A DNA stretch of 49,972 bases from positions 1-49,972 of the forward strand of contig LLEU01000057.1 of NCBI GenBank assembly GCA_001567505.1, written 5' to 3'. Every line of letters starts with the position of its first letter. The stretch's first letter is position 1. Shown here piece by piece: positions 25,835 to 35,633 of this stretch. The position numbers were made by a program, and so were the translations under genes. The notes below the pieces were generated by a model. That model was given only the letters and a program-made list of their open reading frames with translations, was not told where the DNA came from and ran no database searches. This DNA is from Acidobacteria bacterium OLB17. GTDB lineage: Bacteria > Acidobacteriota > Blastocatellia > Pyrinomonadales > Pyrinomonadaceae.

Positions 25835-27911
25835 TTGTTCTGGTCTGGTCTCAATTCCGTTGTTGCCGTGGGAAAGGCTTCCGTTGGCGTTGCCGTTTGC
25901 GTCTCGCTCTGTGTTTTGATCCTTGCGTCAGGAACGGCGGCACAGATGCAGTCACCACAGTGGCGGCCGATCTCGCCTGCCGAGCTTCAGATGGCAAAGC
26001 CGCTCGTCGAACCCGATGCCGACGCTGAGGCCCTGATCTGGGAAGTCCGCATCGACGATAGCTCGGACGCGATCATCACCGACGCATATGTGCGGATCAA
26101 GATCTTCACAGAACGCGGCAGGGAGAAATTCTCAAAATTCGAGGTCGCTTATTTACAGAACGCGTCCAAGATCGAAGGCCTTCACGCACGCGTGATCCAG
26201 CCCGACGGTAAGATAACTGAGATCACGGCTGCTGATATATTCGAGCGTGATATTGTTAAGGCGAGCGGCTACAAGCAGCGTGCGAAGTCCTTTGCTGCGC
26301 CGAACCTTGTCCCCGGAGCGATCATCGAATATCAGTTCAGAGAGGTCAAAGAAGACATTCTCGACAGTAGTTTGGCTCTCGATCTCCAGCTTGAAATTCC
26401 CGTGCAGACGCTCTCCTACTACTACAAGCCGTACAAGACGACGGACATCCAATTCAAGCTCTACAACATTGACGGCCTGAAGTTCCAGCCTGCTGCCGGC
26501 GGCTTTTTTTGAGCTAACGCAGAAGAACGTTCCCGCATTTCGCGAGGAGCCTGAGATGCCGCCGGACAAGGCCGTACGCCCGTTCGTTTCGCTTCAGGTA
26601 AACTGGATCGGGGTGATAGACCTCGGCAATTTTCCATACATTTCTCGGGATAAGAAGAAGATCGGCGACGCCCGTAAAGAGAACGAATACTGGCCCAACT
26701 TCGCTGCCTTGCAAAAATGGAACATAAGCTTGTACCGTCGGAATAAGAACGATTTCAAAAAGCTAACAACCGAAGTTATCGGGGACGCGGCCACAGACGA
26801 GGAGAAGGTTCGGCGCATTTACGAATTCTGTCGAACAAAGGTTAACAATACGAGCTACGGGTATGAACTGACGCAAAAGGAACTCAAAAAGTACAATGCG
26901 GGAGAATGGCGCAGGATCGAGCCGGGGTCCTTTTCAAAGCGGACACCGTTCGGCTCTGTCCACGACATTCGGTTACTTTTTGGAACAATGCTCTCGGCTG
27001 CCGGCATTGAGCCGTGGCAAGTATTCACGAGCCGACGCGACGAGATCTTTTTTAAGCCGGAAATGAACGATGCCCAATTCCTCTCGAGTGCGGGGATCGG
27101 CGTAATGATCGACGGGACGCTCAAGGTTCTCGATCCGGGACAGAAATTTCAGCCGTTCGGAATGCTCTCATGGCCTCGGGAAGGCTCTGTCGCACTGTTC
27201 ACGAACGGCGAGGATTTCGGCTGGCGTCAGCTGCCGATCAGCAGCTATGAACAGAACCGAATTAAGCGGCATGGGCGTTTTCGACTGCTCGATGACGGAA
27301 CGCTTATAGGCGAAGTTACGATCGAGCTTACGGGACAGCCGGCACTTACCTACCGCCTCGACCACTATAAAGACGCCGTGCCACAGCTTGAGAAAGACCT
27401 GATAGACTCGATCCGAGCGAGGATCACCAACGCCGAGCTCGCACATATCTCGGTCGAGAATATTAATGATATCTATGCTCCTCTAGTGCAAAAATTCTCG
27501 ATAAAAGTACCGCAGTACGCACAGCGAACGGGAACGAGAATGATCTTTCAGCCTGGTGTTTTCGAGTTCGGCACGACTCCGGCATTCTCGAGTCCCCGCC
27601 GGAAGTACGATATTTTCTTCCGGTATCCGTGGTCGGAAACCGATGATATCGAGATCGAGATCCCCAAGGGCTTCTCGCCGGATAACGCCGAGTCCCCTGG
27701 CGAGGTCACCGCTTCCGGCGGCATCAGCCGCGACAAGATCACGATGAGCTTTAGTCCTTCGCGTTCGACGCTTGTCTATCATCGGAACTTTTTCTTTGGC
27801 GGCAATGACGCCGTACTGTTCCCGCAGGCGAGCTATGAAGGCGTCAAGACCCTCTGGGATCGGATCCATCGGGCCGATACCGCCGGGTTCGTCGTCCGCA
27901 ATAACAATTAG
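25835..27911 (+). pseudogene. DUF3857/transglutaminase-like paralog 2, frameshifted at T7
   Basis: The first part (25835-26512) has a signal peptide and a DUF3857 domain beginning QSPQWRPISPAELQMAKP. A run of seven T at 26504-26510 is followed at once by TGA. Reading six T instead gives FFELTQKNVPAFREE, which joins the second part (to 27911) and matches paralogs 1 and 3. The full product would be about 690 residues. The catalytic Cys motif is missing (PFGSVHDIRLLFG). The start is TTG 25835, with AAGGAG overlapping the previous stop. It may be a true frameshift, an assembly indel, or a gene expressed through slippage on T7. Confidence 0.85.
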
Positions 27912-28123
27912 CTTGAGGCCTCTCCAAGCCTTGAGAGACCGGCCCGTGGCGAGAATTTAGCCAAGATCGGGTGGATTTTCATTGCGCAGGGCGGCAATTT
28001 AGGAGTAATATCCTCACAACGGGGCGACAAACGTCCGATCTCCCGCATCCAAGAAGGGATGCCGGGGAAAGAGGCCTGTGCCGAACCCCCAAGTTCATCC
28101 AGCCCAAAATACGAGGTATTCTG

Positions 28124-30142
28124 ATGTTCAAACTCGCGTTTCCCTCACGCAGTGCTCTTTCTGTCGCTGCATTCCTGTTCATCTTTGCCGCAAGCATTTC
28201 CGCTCAGAAGGTGGAATGGCGGCCGATTTCCCCTGCCGAGATTCAGGCGGCAAAGCCCGTCATCGATCCTGATGCCGATGCGGAAGCCCTGATCTGGGAA
28301 GTGCGTATCGACGACAGCGACGATGAAAAACTGACCCGAAAGAACTATGTTCGGTTAAAGATCTTCACCGAGCGGGGCCGCGAGAAGTTCGCAAAGATCG
28401 ACATCCCGTTCCGAAAGGGTGAGGAAAAGATAAAGGATATCGCGGCCCGCGTCATCAAGCCGGACGGCACCATTATCGTGCTTGCAGACAAGGACATCTT
28501 TGAACGCGAGATCATAAGATCCAACAAGGAGAAGATCCTTGCGAAATCCTTTGCCGTTCCGAGCATCGAGCCCGGCGTGATCGTCGAGTACCAGTTCCGG
28601 GAATCGTACGGTGATGCAAGCTTTGTCGGCGGCCGCTTCTATCTTCAGAAGGATATTCCGGTTCAGAACCTCGTCTATTACTACAAGCCTTACAGCGGCA
28701 AGGATCCTGAAACGCAGATGTACAACACGTCCGGGCAGGGCTTTGTAAAGGACGAGCACGGTTACTATCGCCTTTCTCGTACGAACGTTCCTGCATTTAA
28801 GGAAGAGCGATTTATGCCGCCGGATGATATGGTCAAGCCCTACGTCGCTCTTGCCGATACAAGCGTCGGGGGATACGGCACAAACTCCGGAGGGCTTGCC
28901 CTAATGACATTTGACCGCAAGAACCCATTGAAATATTGGGGAGCGATCGCCACCCTTCGGGCCAGAAACGTTACCGCATGGCGGAAGGACGCCGACGACG
29001 TAGAAAAGTTCACCAAGGACTTGGTCGCCGGTGCTTCAAATGACGAGGAGAAGCTCCGCCGTATCTATGACTTTTGCCAGACTAAGATCAAGAACGCGAG
29101 CTACGACCCGTCGATCACGGAAGAGCAGATTAAGACGCTCTTAAAACAGAGATCCAAAGACCTTGTAAAGAACGGCGGCGGCACTGCACTCTCCGGGCAG
29201 ATCGCGTCTCTCTTCGGAGCCATGGCGGCCGCGGCAGGTCTTGATACATACGCCGTTTACTCAGCCCGCCGCGACGAGGTCTTTTTTGAGCCGAAGATGA
29301 CCGATTCGAGCCTGATCTCGTTCGCGGGCGTCGGCATCAGTTTTGGGGGCGACATCAAGGTCTTTCATCCCGGCAACAAGTTCGCGCAGTTCGGCCAGGT
29401 TCCCTGGTACCGCGAGAACGCGCTGGCTCTCGTCGTCAACGAAAAAAAGAACGGCTGGATCCAGCTGCCAATAACAACCAATGACAAGAACCTCACGAAA
29501 CGAACCGCAAAACTCACGCTTGCCGAGGACGGCACGCTTTCCGGGACCGTGACGATCGAGATGTATGCTCAGGAGGCATTGAACTACCGACTGGACAATT
29601 ACGACGACGAGCCCGCAAAACGCGAGCAGAGCCTCAAGGACGCTATCCACAAGAAGATCAGCAACGCCGAGATCTCAAGTGTCTCGATCGAGAACTTTGA
29701 CGACCACTCAAAGCCCATTGTCGAGCGCTACACGATCAAGATCCCGAACTACGCACAGAAGACCGGAAAGCGTATGTTCTTCCAGCCCGGACTGTTCGAA
29801 TACGGCACCACTCCTCCATTCGCAAGCTCGACGCGGCAATATGACATCGTTTTCCCGTATCCGTGGTCAGAAAAGGACGAGATCGAGATCACGTTCCCTT
29901 CGACATATGCGATCGACAACGGTGAAGCACCCGGCGGAGCGGATGCAGGCGAGATCTCCAAGGACACGTTCAAGGTTGACATCGATGCCGCTGCCTCAAA
30001 GATCATTTACAGCCGCAACTTCTACTTCGGGAACGCCGCGAATCTCGTCTTCAACAAATCGGCCTACTCCGCACTAAAAGAACTCTGGGATATGATCCAC
30101 AAGAGCGATACCGCCACCTTGTCGATCAAACAGAAGCAGTAG
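28124..30142 (+). CDS. Secreted DUF3857/transglutaminase-like protein, paralog 3 (no catalytic Cys)
   Basis: The 672-residue protein has a signal peptide (MFKLAFPSRSALSVAAFLF, cleavage near SAQ). A DUF3857 domain starting VEWRPISPAEIQAAKP and a transglutaminase-like region near 305 (KLRRIYDFCQTKI) follow. The GDCKDKA position reads NGGGTALSGQ, so it has no nucleophile. Alignment by eye with paralog 1 is continuous end to end. The start at ATG 28124 is chosen for the signal peptide and GAGG 8 nt upstream; a longer in-frame extension is not protein-like. The 212-bp gap after paralog 2 shows no gene. The next gene follows after 19 bp. Confidence 0.88.
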   Translation: MFKLAFPSRSALSVAAFLFIFAASISAQKVEWRPISPAEIQAAKPVIDPDADAEALIWEVRIDDSDDEKLTRKNYVRLKIFTERGREKFAKIDIPFRKGEEKIKDIAARVIKPDGTIIVLADKDIFEREIIRSNKEKILAKSFAVPSIEPGVIVEYQFRESYGDASFVGGRFYLQKDIPVQNLVYYYKPYSGKDPETQMYNTSGQGFVKDEHGYYRLSRTNVPAFKEERFMPPDDMVKPYVALADTSVGGYGTNSGGLALMTFDRKNPLKYWGAIATLRARNVTAWRKDADDVEKFTKDLVAGASNDEEKLRRIYDFCQTKIKNASYDPSITEEQIKTLLKQRSKDLVKNGGGTALSGQIASLFGAMAAAAGLDTYAVYSARRDEVFFEPKMTDSSLISFAGVGISFGGDIKVFHPGNKFAQFGQVPWYRENALALVVNEKKNGWIQLPITTNDKNLTKRTAKLTLAEDGTLSGTVTIEMYAQEALNYRLDNYDDEPAKREQSLKDAIHKKISNAEISSVSIENFDDHSKPIVERYTIKIPNYAQKTGKRMFFQPGLFEYGTTPPFASSTRQYDIVFPYPWSEKDEIEITFPSTYAIDNGEAPGGADAGEISKDTFKVDIDAAASKIIYSRNFYFGNAANLVFNKSAYSALKELWDMIHKSDTATLSIKQKQ

Positions 30143-30161
30143 ATAGGGAGAAAAAGCAGTA

Positions 30162-32138
30162 ATGAGAATTATCACCCACCTAAAACTCAGCCTGTTCCTG
30201 GCCGCGATCCTTGCATTCGGCCTCGTCGGGACGGCATTTGCCTTTGACGACGCCCCGGATTGGGTCAGGCAGGCGGCCGGAAGCAATATCCCGACGTACG
30301 ACATTAAGAACGTCCCGGCCGTCGTCCTTCTTGATGAATATGTCGTCTCGGTCGATTCGAGTGGCAGGATCTCGACGACCTCCCGATATGCGCTGAAGAT
30401 CCTTACGAACGAGGGCCGAAGGCTGGCGATCGCAAGAGGCTTTTACCTTACCACCGGAAGCAAGGTCACGGACATCGACGCCTGGGTCATACCGCCTGCC
30501 GGAAGCGTGCAGGAATTCGGCAAGAAGTCGGTGATCGATATGGTTGACGACGCCGACGATGTTTATAACGAGGGCCGCGTGAAGGTGATCGACGCAACTG
30601 ATTCCGCCGCGGTCGGCGCCGTCTTTGCGTATTCGGTCACGACCGAAGAATCACCGCTCTTTTATCAAGATCAGTGGGCGTTCCAGGGCAGACTGCCGGT
30701 TCTTCGCTCGCGATATTCGCTGCAGCTTCCTTCGGGTTGGACTGCGACAAGCTTTACATTCAACGCACCGGACCTCAAGCCGCAAGTGAACGGTTCGACA
30801 TACACGTGGGAGATGACCGGCCTCAAGCCGATCACTTGGGAACCGATGAGCCCGTCGGTCGCTAACCTCGCACCGAGGATAGCCGTCAACTATGGAGAAA
30901 CGAACGTGCAGGGCCGTTCTTTCCCGGATTGGAAAACGGTTTCGACCTGGGCGACGCCATTTTACGATTCTCAGGTGATCGTCGATGACGCCGTCGCCGG
31001 AAAGGCCCGCGAACTGACGGCAAACGCAAAGACAGAGCTTGAGATGATCCGGGCTATCGGCACCTTTGTGCAGAATCTGCAGTACATCTCGATAGATATC
31101 GGCGTGGGCTACGGTAATGGCTACAAGCCGCGGCCTTCCTCGACCGTGCTCGCACGCGGCTACGGCGACTGTAAGGACAAGGCGAACCTTATGCGTGCGA
31201 TGCTGAAGGCCTTGAAGATCGACGCCTATCCGATCGTGATCTATAGCGGCGACCCGAACTTCGTCCGCGAGGCCTGGCCCTCGCCGAAGCAGTTCAATCA
31301 CTGCATCATCGCCGTCAGAGTGAGCGACGCGGTCAAGTCGCCGGCGGTCCTGACGGATCCGAAACTCGGACGCCTGCTTATTTTCGACGCGACAGATTCT
31401 TACACGCCGGTCGGTGACCTGCCGGATTATCTTCAGAACAGTCTCGCGGTCATAATCGCGGGCGAGAACGGCGGCCTTCTCCGTATGCCGCTTCTGCCGG
31501 CGGATGAGAACAGGCTCGAACGCACTCTCTCGGTCAGCCTCAGCCCGACCGGCGACCTCAAGGGCAGCATTCGCGAGCTTGCGACCGGCCAGACGTCGAC
31601 GGTCCGCCGGACCGAATTTCGCAGTGAACCGGCAAGCGAGTACAAAAAGGACCTTGAAAGATGGCTTACGCGTGCATCTACGGCCGCCAAGCTGATCGAC
31701 TATAAGGCCTCTGACGAATTTGCCGACGCCGCCTTCGACCTGAAGGTGGATTTCACGGCGCCGTCATACGGCCAACTGATGCAGAGCCGCCTTATGACGT
31801 TCAAGCCCGCATTCGTTGGCCGCCGCTCGAGTACGGCCTTCAGCGAGCCAAAGCGCATTGCTCCGATCTCGATCGGCGAGGCATCGGTTGCCGAGACCGC
31901 CACATTCGATCTGCCAGAGGGTTTCGTGGTCGATGAAACGCCTGAGGCCCTCGACCTAAAGACCGAATTCGGCACCTACCGGACGGACTACAAGGTCAAC
32001 GGCCGGCAACTTGTTTACACGCGCCATTTTCAGACGAAGCGTTCGCTGATACCAGCGGAAAAATATGCCGAAGTTCGAGCCTTTTTCGGCAAGATCCGCG
32101 ATGCGGAACAATCGCCCGTCGTTTTGATAAAGCAGTAG
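30162..32138 (+). CDS. Secreted DUF3857-transglutaminase with complete catalytic triad
   Basis: The 658-residue protein has a signal peptide (about 1-27) and a DUF3857 domain (about 50-240). A transglutaminase core holds Cys337 in RGYGDCKDKANLMRAML, His380 in QFNHCIIAV and Asp409 in IFDATDSYTP, the order expected for activity. A DUF3858-like beta domain follows (about 450-658). Unlike its three upstream relatives it keeps the nucleophile, so it may be the working enzyme of the group, acting in the periplasm as a peptidase or cross-linker. The substrate is unknown. The spacing suggests it is in one operon with paralog 3. A terminator follows at 32168. Confidence 0.9.
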   Translation: MRIITHLKLSLFLAAILAFGLVGTAFAFDDAPDWVRQAAGSNIPTYDIKNVPAVVLLDEYVVSVDSSGRISTTSRYALKILTNEGRRLAIARGFYLTTGSKVTDIDAWVIPPAGSVQEFGKKSVIDMVDDADDVYNEGRVKVIDATDSAAVGAVFAYSVTTEESPLFYQDQWAFQGRLPVLRSRYSLQLPSGWTATSFTFNAPDLKPQVNGSTYTWEMTGLKPITWEPMSPSVANLAPRIAVNYGETNVQGRSFPDWKTVSTWATPFYDSQVIVDDAVAGKARELTANAKTELEMIRAIGTFVQNLQYISIDIGVGYGNGYKPRPSSTVLARGYGDCKDKANLMRAMLKALKIDAYPIVIYSGDPNFVREAWPSPKQFNHCIIAVRVSDAVKSPAVLTDPKLGRLLIFDATDSYTPVGDLPDYLQNSLAVIIAGENGGLLRMPLLPADENRLERTLSVSLSPTGDLKGSIRELATGQTSTVRRTEFRSEPASEYKKDLERWLTRASTAAKLIDYKASDEFADAAFDLKVDFTAPSYGQLMQSRLMTFKPAFVGRRSSTAFSEPKRIAPISIGEASVAETATFDLPEGFVVDETPEALDLKTEFGTYRTDYKVNGRQLVYTRHFQTKRSLIPAEKYAEVRAFFGKIRDAEQSPVVLIKQ

Positions 32139-32159
32139 GGCCGTTCCAGGTTAACCATT

Positions 32160-32200
32160 AAAAAAAAGCCGCGTACCGTAGGGATACGCGGCCTTCGTCT
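32160..32200. terminator. Bidirectional intrinsic terminator
   Basis: GCCGCGTA (32168-32175) pairs with TACGCGGC (32185-32192). A8 precedes it (U-run for the minus-strand peptidase gene) and CTTCGTCTTT follows on the plus side. It separates the convergent DUF3857 and M16 genes. Confidence 0.8.
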
Positions 32201-32220
32201 TTAAGGGCTGCCGCCCCTCT

Positions 32221-34995
32221 CTATTTCGAGACAGGGTCGCCCTCGGTATCAAGAAGCGTGATCGGATAGCCAAGCTCCTTCAGCTTCGGTTCGATTACCG
32301 AACGATCTCCGACGATCACGATCGCCATCTTCGACGGGTCAAGGTACTTGTTCGAAACACGTTCTACATCCTTCAGCGAGACCGCACCTACTTTCTTGAT
32401 GTAATCGTTGAAGTAGGTATCGGGCAGGCCGTAGGTCACAAGAGCAGAAAGCTGGTTCGATATCGCCCCGACCGTCTCAAAACCGCTCGGGAAACGCTGG
32501 ATCAGCTTCTGCTTGTTGATATCGAGGTCGCGAGCGGTCACGGGGATCGCACCGCGCATTCCGCCGATCTCTTTAACGAACTCTTCGACAGCTTCCTTGG
32601 TCGAGACGATCTGGATCTCGCCCGAGGCAACGAACGGGCCTGCACCGCGCATCGTTGAAAACCGGCTGTAAGCTCCGTACGTGTAGCCTTTATCCTCGCG
32701 AAGGTTCTGGAAGAGCCTTCCGGTCATCCCGCCGCCAAGGATCGAATTGACCACTTGAATGGGATAATAATCCGGATCGGTTCGCGAGATGCCGACCTCA
32801 CCGATCATCACGGACGACTGCGTCGCCCCCGGTTTATCGACGAGATAGATGCCCGGCTTTGCGGACATCGTCTGCTCGGCGACCTTGACCGCCTTGACGT
32901 CGCCGGCTTTCCAATCGGCAAACGCTTTTTCAAGCTGCGGCTTGATCTTGGCAAGGGTGACGTCGCCGACGACGATCAGCGTCGAGTTATTCGGCCGGTA
33001 ATTTGCCGCGTAAAATGCGGCGAGATCGTCACGCGTAAGGCCCTTGGTGGATTCTTCACTGCCGCCGAGTTCGCGACCGTAAAGCTGATCGCCGTACACG
33101 ACCTTGTTGAAGACCCGATTCGCGATCGACTGTGAGTTCGCCTTCTGCTGCAGGAAGGTCGCCATACGTCGGCGTTTCATCGTGTCGAAATCGCCCTGCG
33201 GGAACGACGCATTCATGATCACGTCGGTATAGATCCCCAAAGCTTCGGGCAAGTTCTTCGTCAGAGTCGTAAGAGAGACGTTCGACGAATCCCACGACGC
33301 ATTCGCACCCACGGAAGCTCCGATCGACTGAAGTGAATTCGAGATCTGCAAAGCCGACCGCGTCTTTGTTCCCTGCGTGAGCATTGCCGCGGTCATCGAC
33401 GCCGAGCCCGCCTTATCTGCACTCTCGGCCGTCGCACCGCCGTCAACGACGAGATTCATCGAAACGATCGGAAGCTCGTGATGCTCGACGACCCAGACAT
33501 TCAGCCCGTTCGAAAGCTTCGATTTCTGGATCGCAGGAAGCGTGAACTTCGGATCCGCCGCCGGTTTTGGAAGGGCCGCGTCCTGCTTTGCGATCAACGC
33601 GAGGTCCTTTTTCTTGCTCTCGGTCGAGGTCGGTTTGTCGGCAGGCGCCGGCGGTGGCGGCTGTTTGGCCGGGACATACGTCATCACGACGCGATTCTTT
33701 GTAAGATACTGCTCCGCAACTCGTTTTACATCGGCCGGCGTGACGTTCGAATAGCGGTCAAGGTCTGCCTGGAAGTAGCCTGGTTTGTTCAGGTAGCCGG
33801 AATAGTCGGCGAGCTGACTGCTCTTGCCGAGCACGGTCTGCAGCGAGTAGATCGCACTTGCTTCACGCGCCGCAACGGCACGTTTCACTTCTTCGGCCGT
33901 AACGCCGTCCTTCTGGATCTTCTCGATCTCGGCATTCACGGCAGCTTCGATCTCATCGAGCGATTTGCCGGGCCGTGCGGTCGCATTTATCTGGAACTGG
34001 CCGCCGATCTCGCTTGCCGAATTGAAGGCAAAGATCGACTGTGCCAACTCCTTTCCGTAAATAAGTTCGCCCTGCAGCCGCGAACCGCGTCCCGAGGAAA
34101 GGATGCTCGAAAGAATGTCGAGCGGGGCCTCGTCCTTATGGTACATACGCACACCGGGCCACGTGATCGCACGCCGTTCAAGTCTTGCGAACGGATCTTC
34201 GTACTGCTGTCGGATCGTCTCCTTTAGCTGCGGCATCGGAGGATTCGGGCGTTCGATCGGCTTTCCGGCCTCAAAAACGCCAAAATACTTCTCGATCCAG
34301 GCACGGGCCTGCTTCTCGTCAAAATCGCCCGCGAGCACGAGTATCGTGTTATTAGGCACGTAATACTGCTTGAAGAACGATTTCACATCGTCCAGCGAGG
34401 CGGCCGAAAGATCGGCCATCGAGCCTATCACCGAGTGATGATATGGATGATCTGCCGGGTAGATGAGCTCGTCGATCCGTTCGCTCATCGTTCCGTACGG
34501 CACGTTGTCCACACGGAAACGGCGTTCGTTCTTCACGACATCTCGTTGATTATCAAGCTTTGCCTGATCCATCGCCGGCAAGAGATTTCCGAAGCGGTCG
34601 GCCTCGAGGTAAAGAACGCGCTCGAGGAAATTCGACGGAATGACCTCGAAATACCACGTGCGGTCCTCGTTGGTCGTGCCGTTCACGTTGCCGCCGAGTT
34701 CATCGACGGCACGCCAGCCGTCAACATAATTCTTCGAACCCTGGAACATCATATGTTCGAAGAGATGGGCAAAACCCGTTCGGTGTTCTGCCTCGTTCTT
34801 CGAGCCGACGTGATACCACATATTCACGGCCACCACGGGCGTCGATCTGTCCTGGTGAAGAATGACGGTGAGGCCATTCTTCAGCTTGTACTCCTTATAG
34901 GTTATCGGCGGGAGCTTAACGCCCTGCGCATATAGCCCAAGCGGAAGGAGAATGACCGCCAAGGCGAGGAGAATTGCGATTTTCGGAGTTCTCAT
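32221..34995 (-). CDS. Secreted M16 zinc metallopeptidase (pitrilysin family)
   Basis: The 924-residue protein has a signal peptide (about 1-24) and two tandem M16 halves. The first half has the inverted zinc motif HLFEH (His77, Glu80, His81) and the distal Glu157 in VVKNERRF, so it can bind Zn. The second half (about 490-900) keeps the fold, with R.GYTYGAYSRF near 785, but has no HxxEH. This is normal for fused M16 proteases, in which the second domain helps close the chamber. It probably degrades peptides in the periplasm. A Pro-rich linker joins the halves near 455-480. It is last on the minus strand after the dxs-dsbA-vkor group. Confidence 0.93.
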   Translation of the reverse strand: MRTPKIAILLALAVILLPLGLYAQGVKLPPITYKEYKLKNGLTVILHQDRSTPVVAVNMWYHVGSKNEAEHRTGFAHLFEHMMFQGSKNYVDGWRAVDELGGNVNGTTNEDRTWYFEVIPSNFLERVLYLEADRFGNLLPAMDQAKLDNQRDVVKNERRFRVDNVPYGTMSERIDELIYPADHPYHHSVIGSMADLSAASLDDVKSFFKQYYVPNNTILVLAGDFDEKQARAWIEKYFGVFEAGKPIERPNPPMPQLKETIRQQYEDPFARLERRAITWPGVRMYHKDEAPLDILSSILSSGRGSRLQGELIYGKELAQSIFAFNSASEIGGQFQINATARPGKSLDEIEAAVNAEIEKIQKDGVTAEEVKRAVAAREASAIYSLQTVLGKSSQLADYSGYLNKPGYFQADLDRYSNVTPADVKRVAEQYLTKNRVVMTYVPAKQPPPPAPADKPTSTESKKKDLALIAKQDAALPKPAADPKFTLPAIQKSKLSNGLNVWVVEHHELPIVSMNLVVDGGATAESADKAGSASMTAAMLTQGTKTRSALQISNSLQSIGASVGANASWDSSNVSLTTLTKNLPEALGIYTDVIMNASFPQGDFDTMKRRRMATFLQQKANSQSIANRVFNKVVYGDQLYGRELGGSEESTKGLTRDDLAAFYAANYRPNNSTLIVVGDVTLAKIKPQLEKAFADWKAGDVKAVKVAEQTMSAKPGIYLVDKPGATQSSVMIGEVGISRTDPDYYPIQVVNSILGGGMTGRLFQNLREDKGYTYGAYSRFSTMRGAGPFVASGEIQIVSTKEAVEEFVKEIGGMRGAIPVTARDLDINKQKLIQRFPSGFETVGAISNQLSALVTYGLPDTYFNDYIKKVGAVSLKDVERVSNKYLDPSKMAIVIVGDRSVIEPKLKELGYPITLLDTEGDPVSK

Positions 34996-35168
34996 AATAA
35001 CGATCGGTCCCCTATTTTATTTTTGTTGCGCTGATACAGATGACTTTACGCCCGCGCATGCCGGGCGCGCAAAACGGCCGGGATGAATTCTCGGCCAATT
35101 TCGGCCGAAAAACACCGCGATGCTCATTCATCGGGATTTTACGTAATCAGGTTCGGCGAGGTTTCAGC

Positions 35169-35633
35169 CTACTCTGCGGCTGCATCGTCGTCTGTGGATG
35201 CGGGTTTTCTTCCGGAGAAGACCGAAACGATGAAGATAACAAAAAGAAGGGTGCTGGACGCGGCCGAAAGCAGGCAAAACTGGCAGAAAGCCCCGATCAG
35301 TGCGGCCTGGACATAGATGAGCCACGCCGAGAAAAGAGCCATCATCGTCGCCAGAAGGCCGTAAAGCAGCCACATCCCGCGACGTCCAAAAAGTGCCATT
35401 GTTGCGAAGATAAGTGCAAAAAGGTACGCGCCTGCACCAAAGATCGCAAGTGGCAGGCCGGCAACCTCAGCGTAAGCGCTTGTGAGTACCATCTCACAGC
35501 CTTCCGTGATGCTGCACGGCACGGGTTCGGCCGTGTAATGGTGGATCGTCAGATAAACTGAATCGAAAAGGCCCGCGATCGCGACGACGATCGCCGCGAG
35601 CACGAGCCATTTTTTCGGTGTCAGTGTGATCAC
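35169..35633 (-). CDS. Vitamin K epoxide reductase (VKOR) family protein
   Basis: The 154-residue inner-membrane protein has about four to five transmembrane helices. It has the four VKOR cysteines: loop Cys40 and Cys46 in PCSITEGCEM and the active pair Cys117/Cys120 in FCQFC. Bacterial VKOR reoxidises a DsbA-like oxidant and passes electrons to quinone, replacing DsbB. Its ATG overlaps the stop of the DsbA-like gene (ATGA), so the pair is co-translated and likely works together in disulfide formation. The C-terminal tail is acidic. The 173 bp before the M16 gene show no gene or T-tract terminator. Confidence 0.92.
   Translation of the reverse strand: MITLTPKKWLVLAAIVVAIAGLFDSVYLTIHHYTAEPVPCSITEGCEMVLTSAYAEVAGLPLAIFGAGAYLFALIFATMALFGRRGMWLLYGLLATMMALFSAWLIYVQAALIGAFCQFCLLSAASSTLLFVIFIVSVFSGRKPASTDDDAAAE

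Noticed and set aside
33478..34227. Open frame opposite the M16 peptidase
   Set aside because: It is an antisense shadow rich in Arg, with no family features.
35088..35120. Possible terminator after the VKOR gene (CGGCC/GGCCG hairpin)
   Set aside because: It has no T-tract in the direction of transcription; A residues lie on the wrong side.
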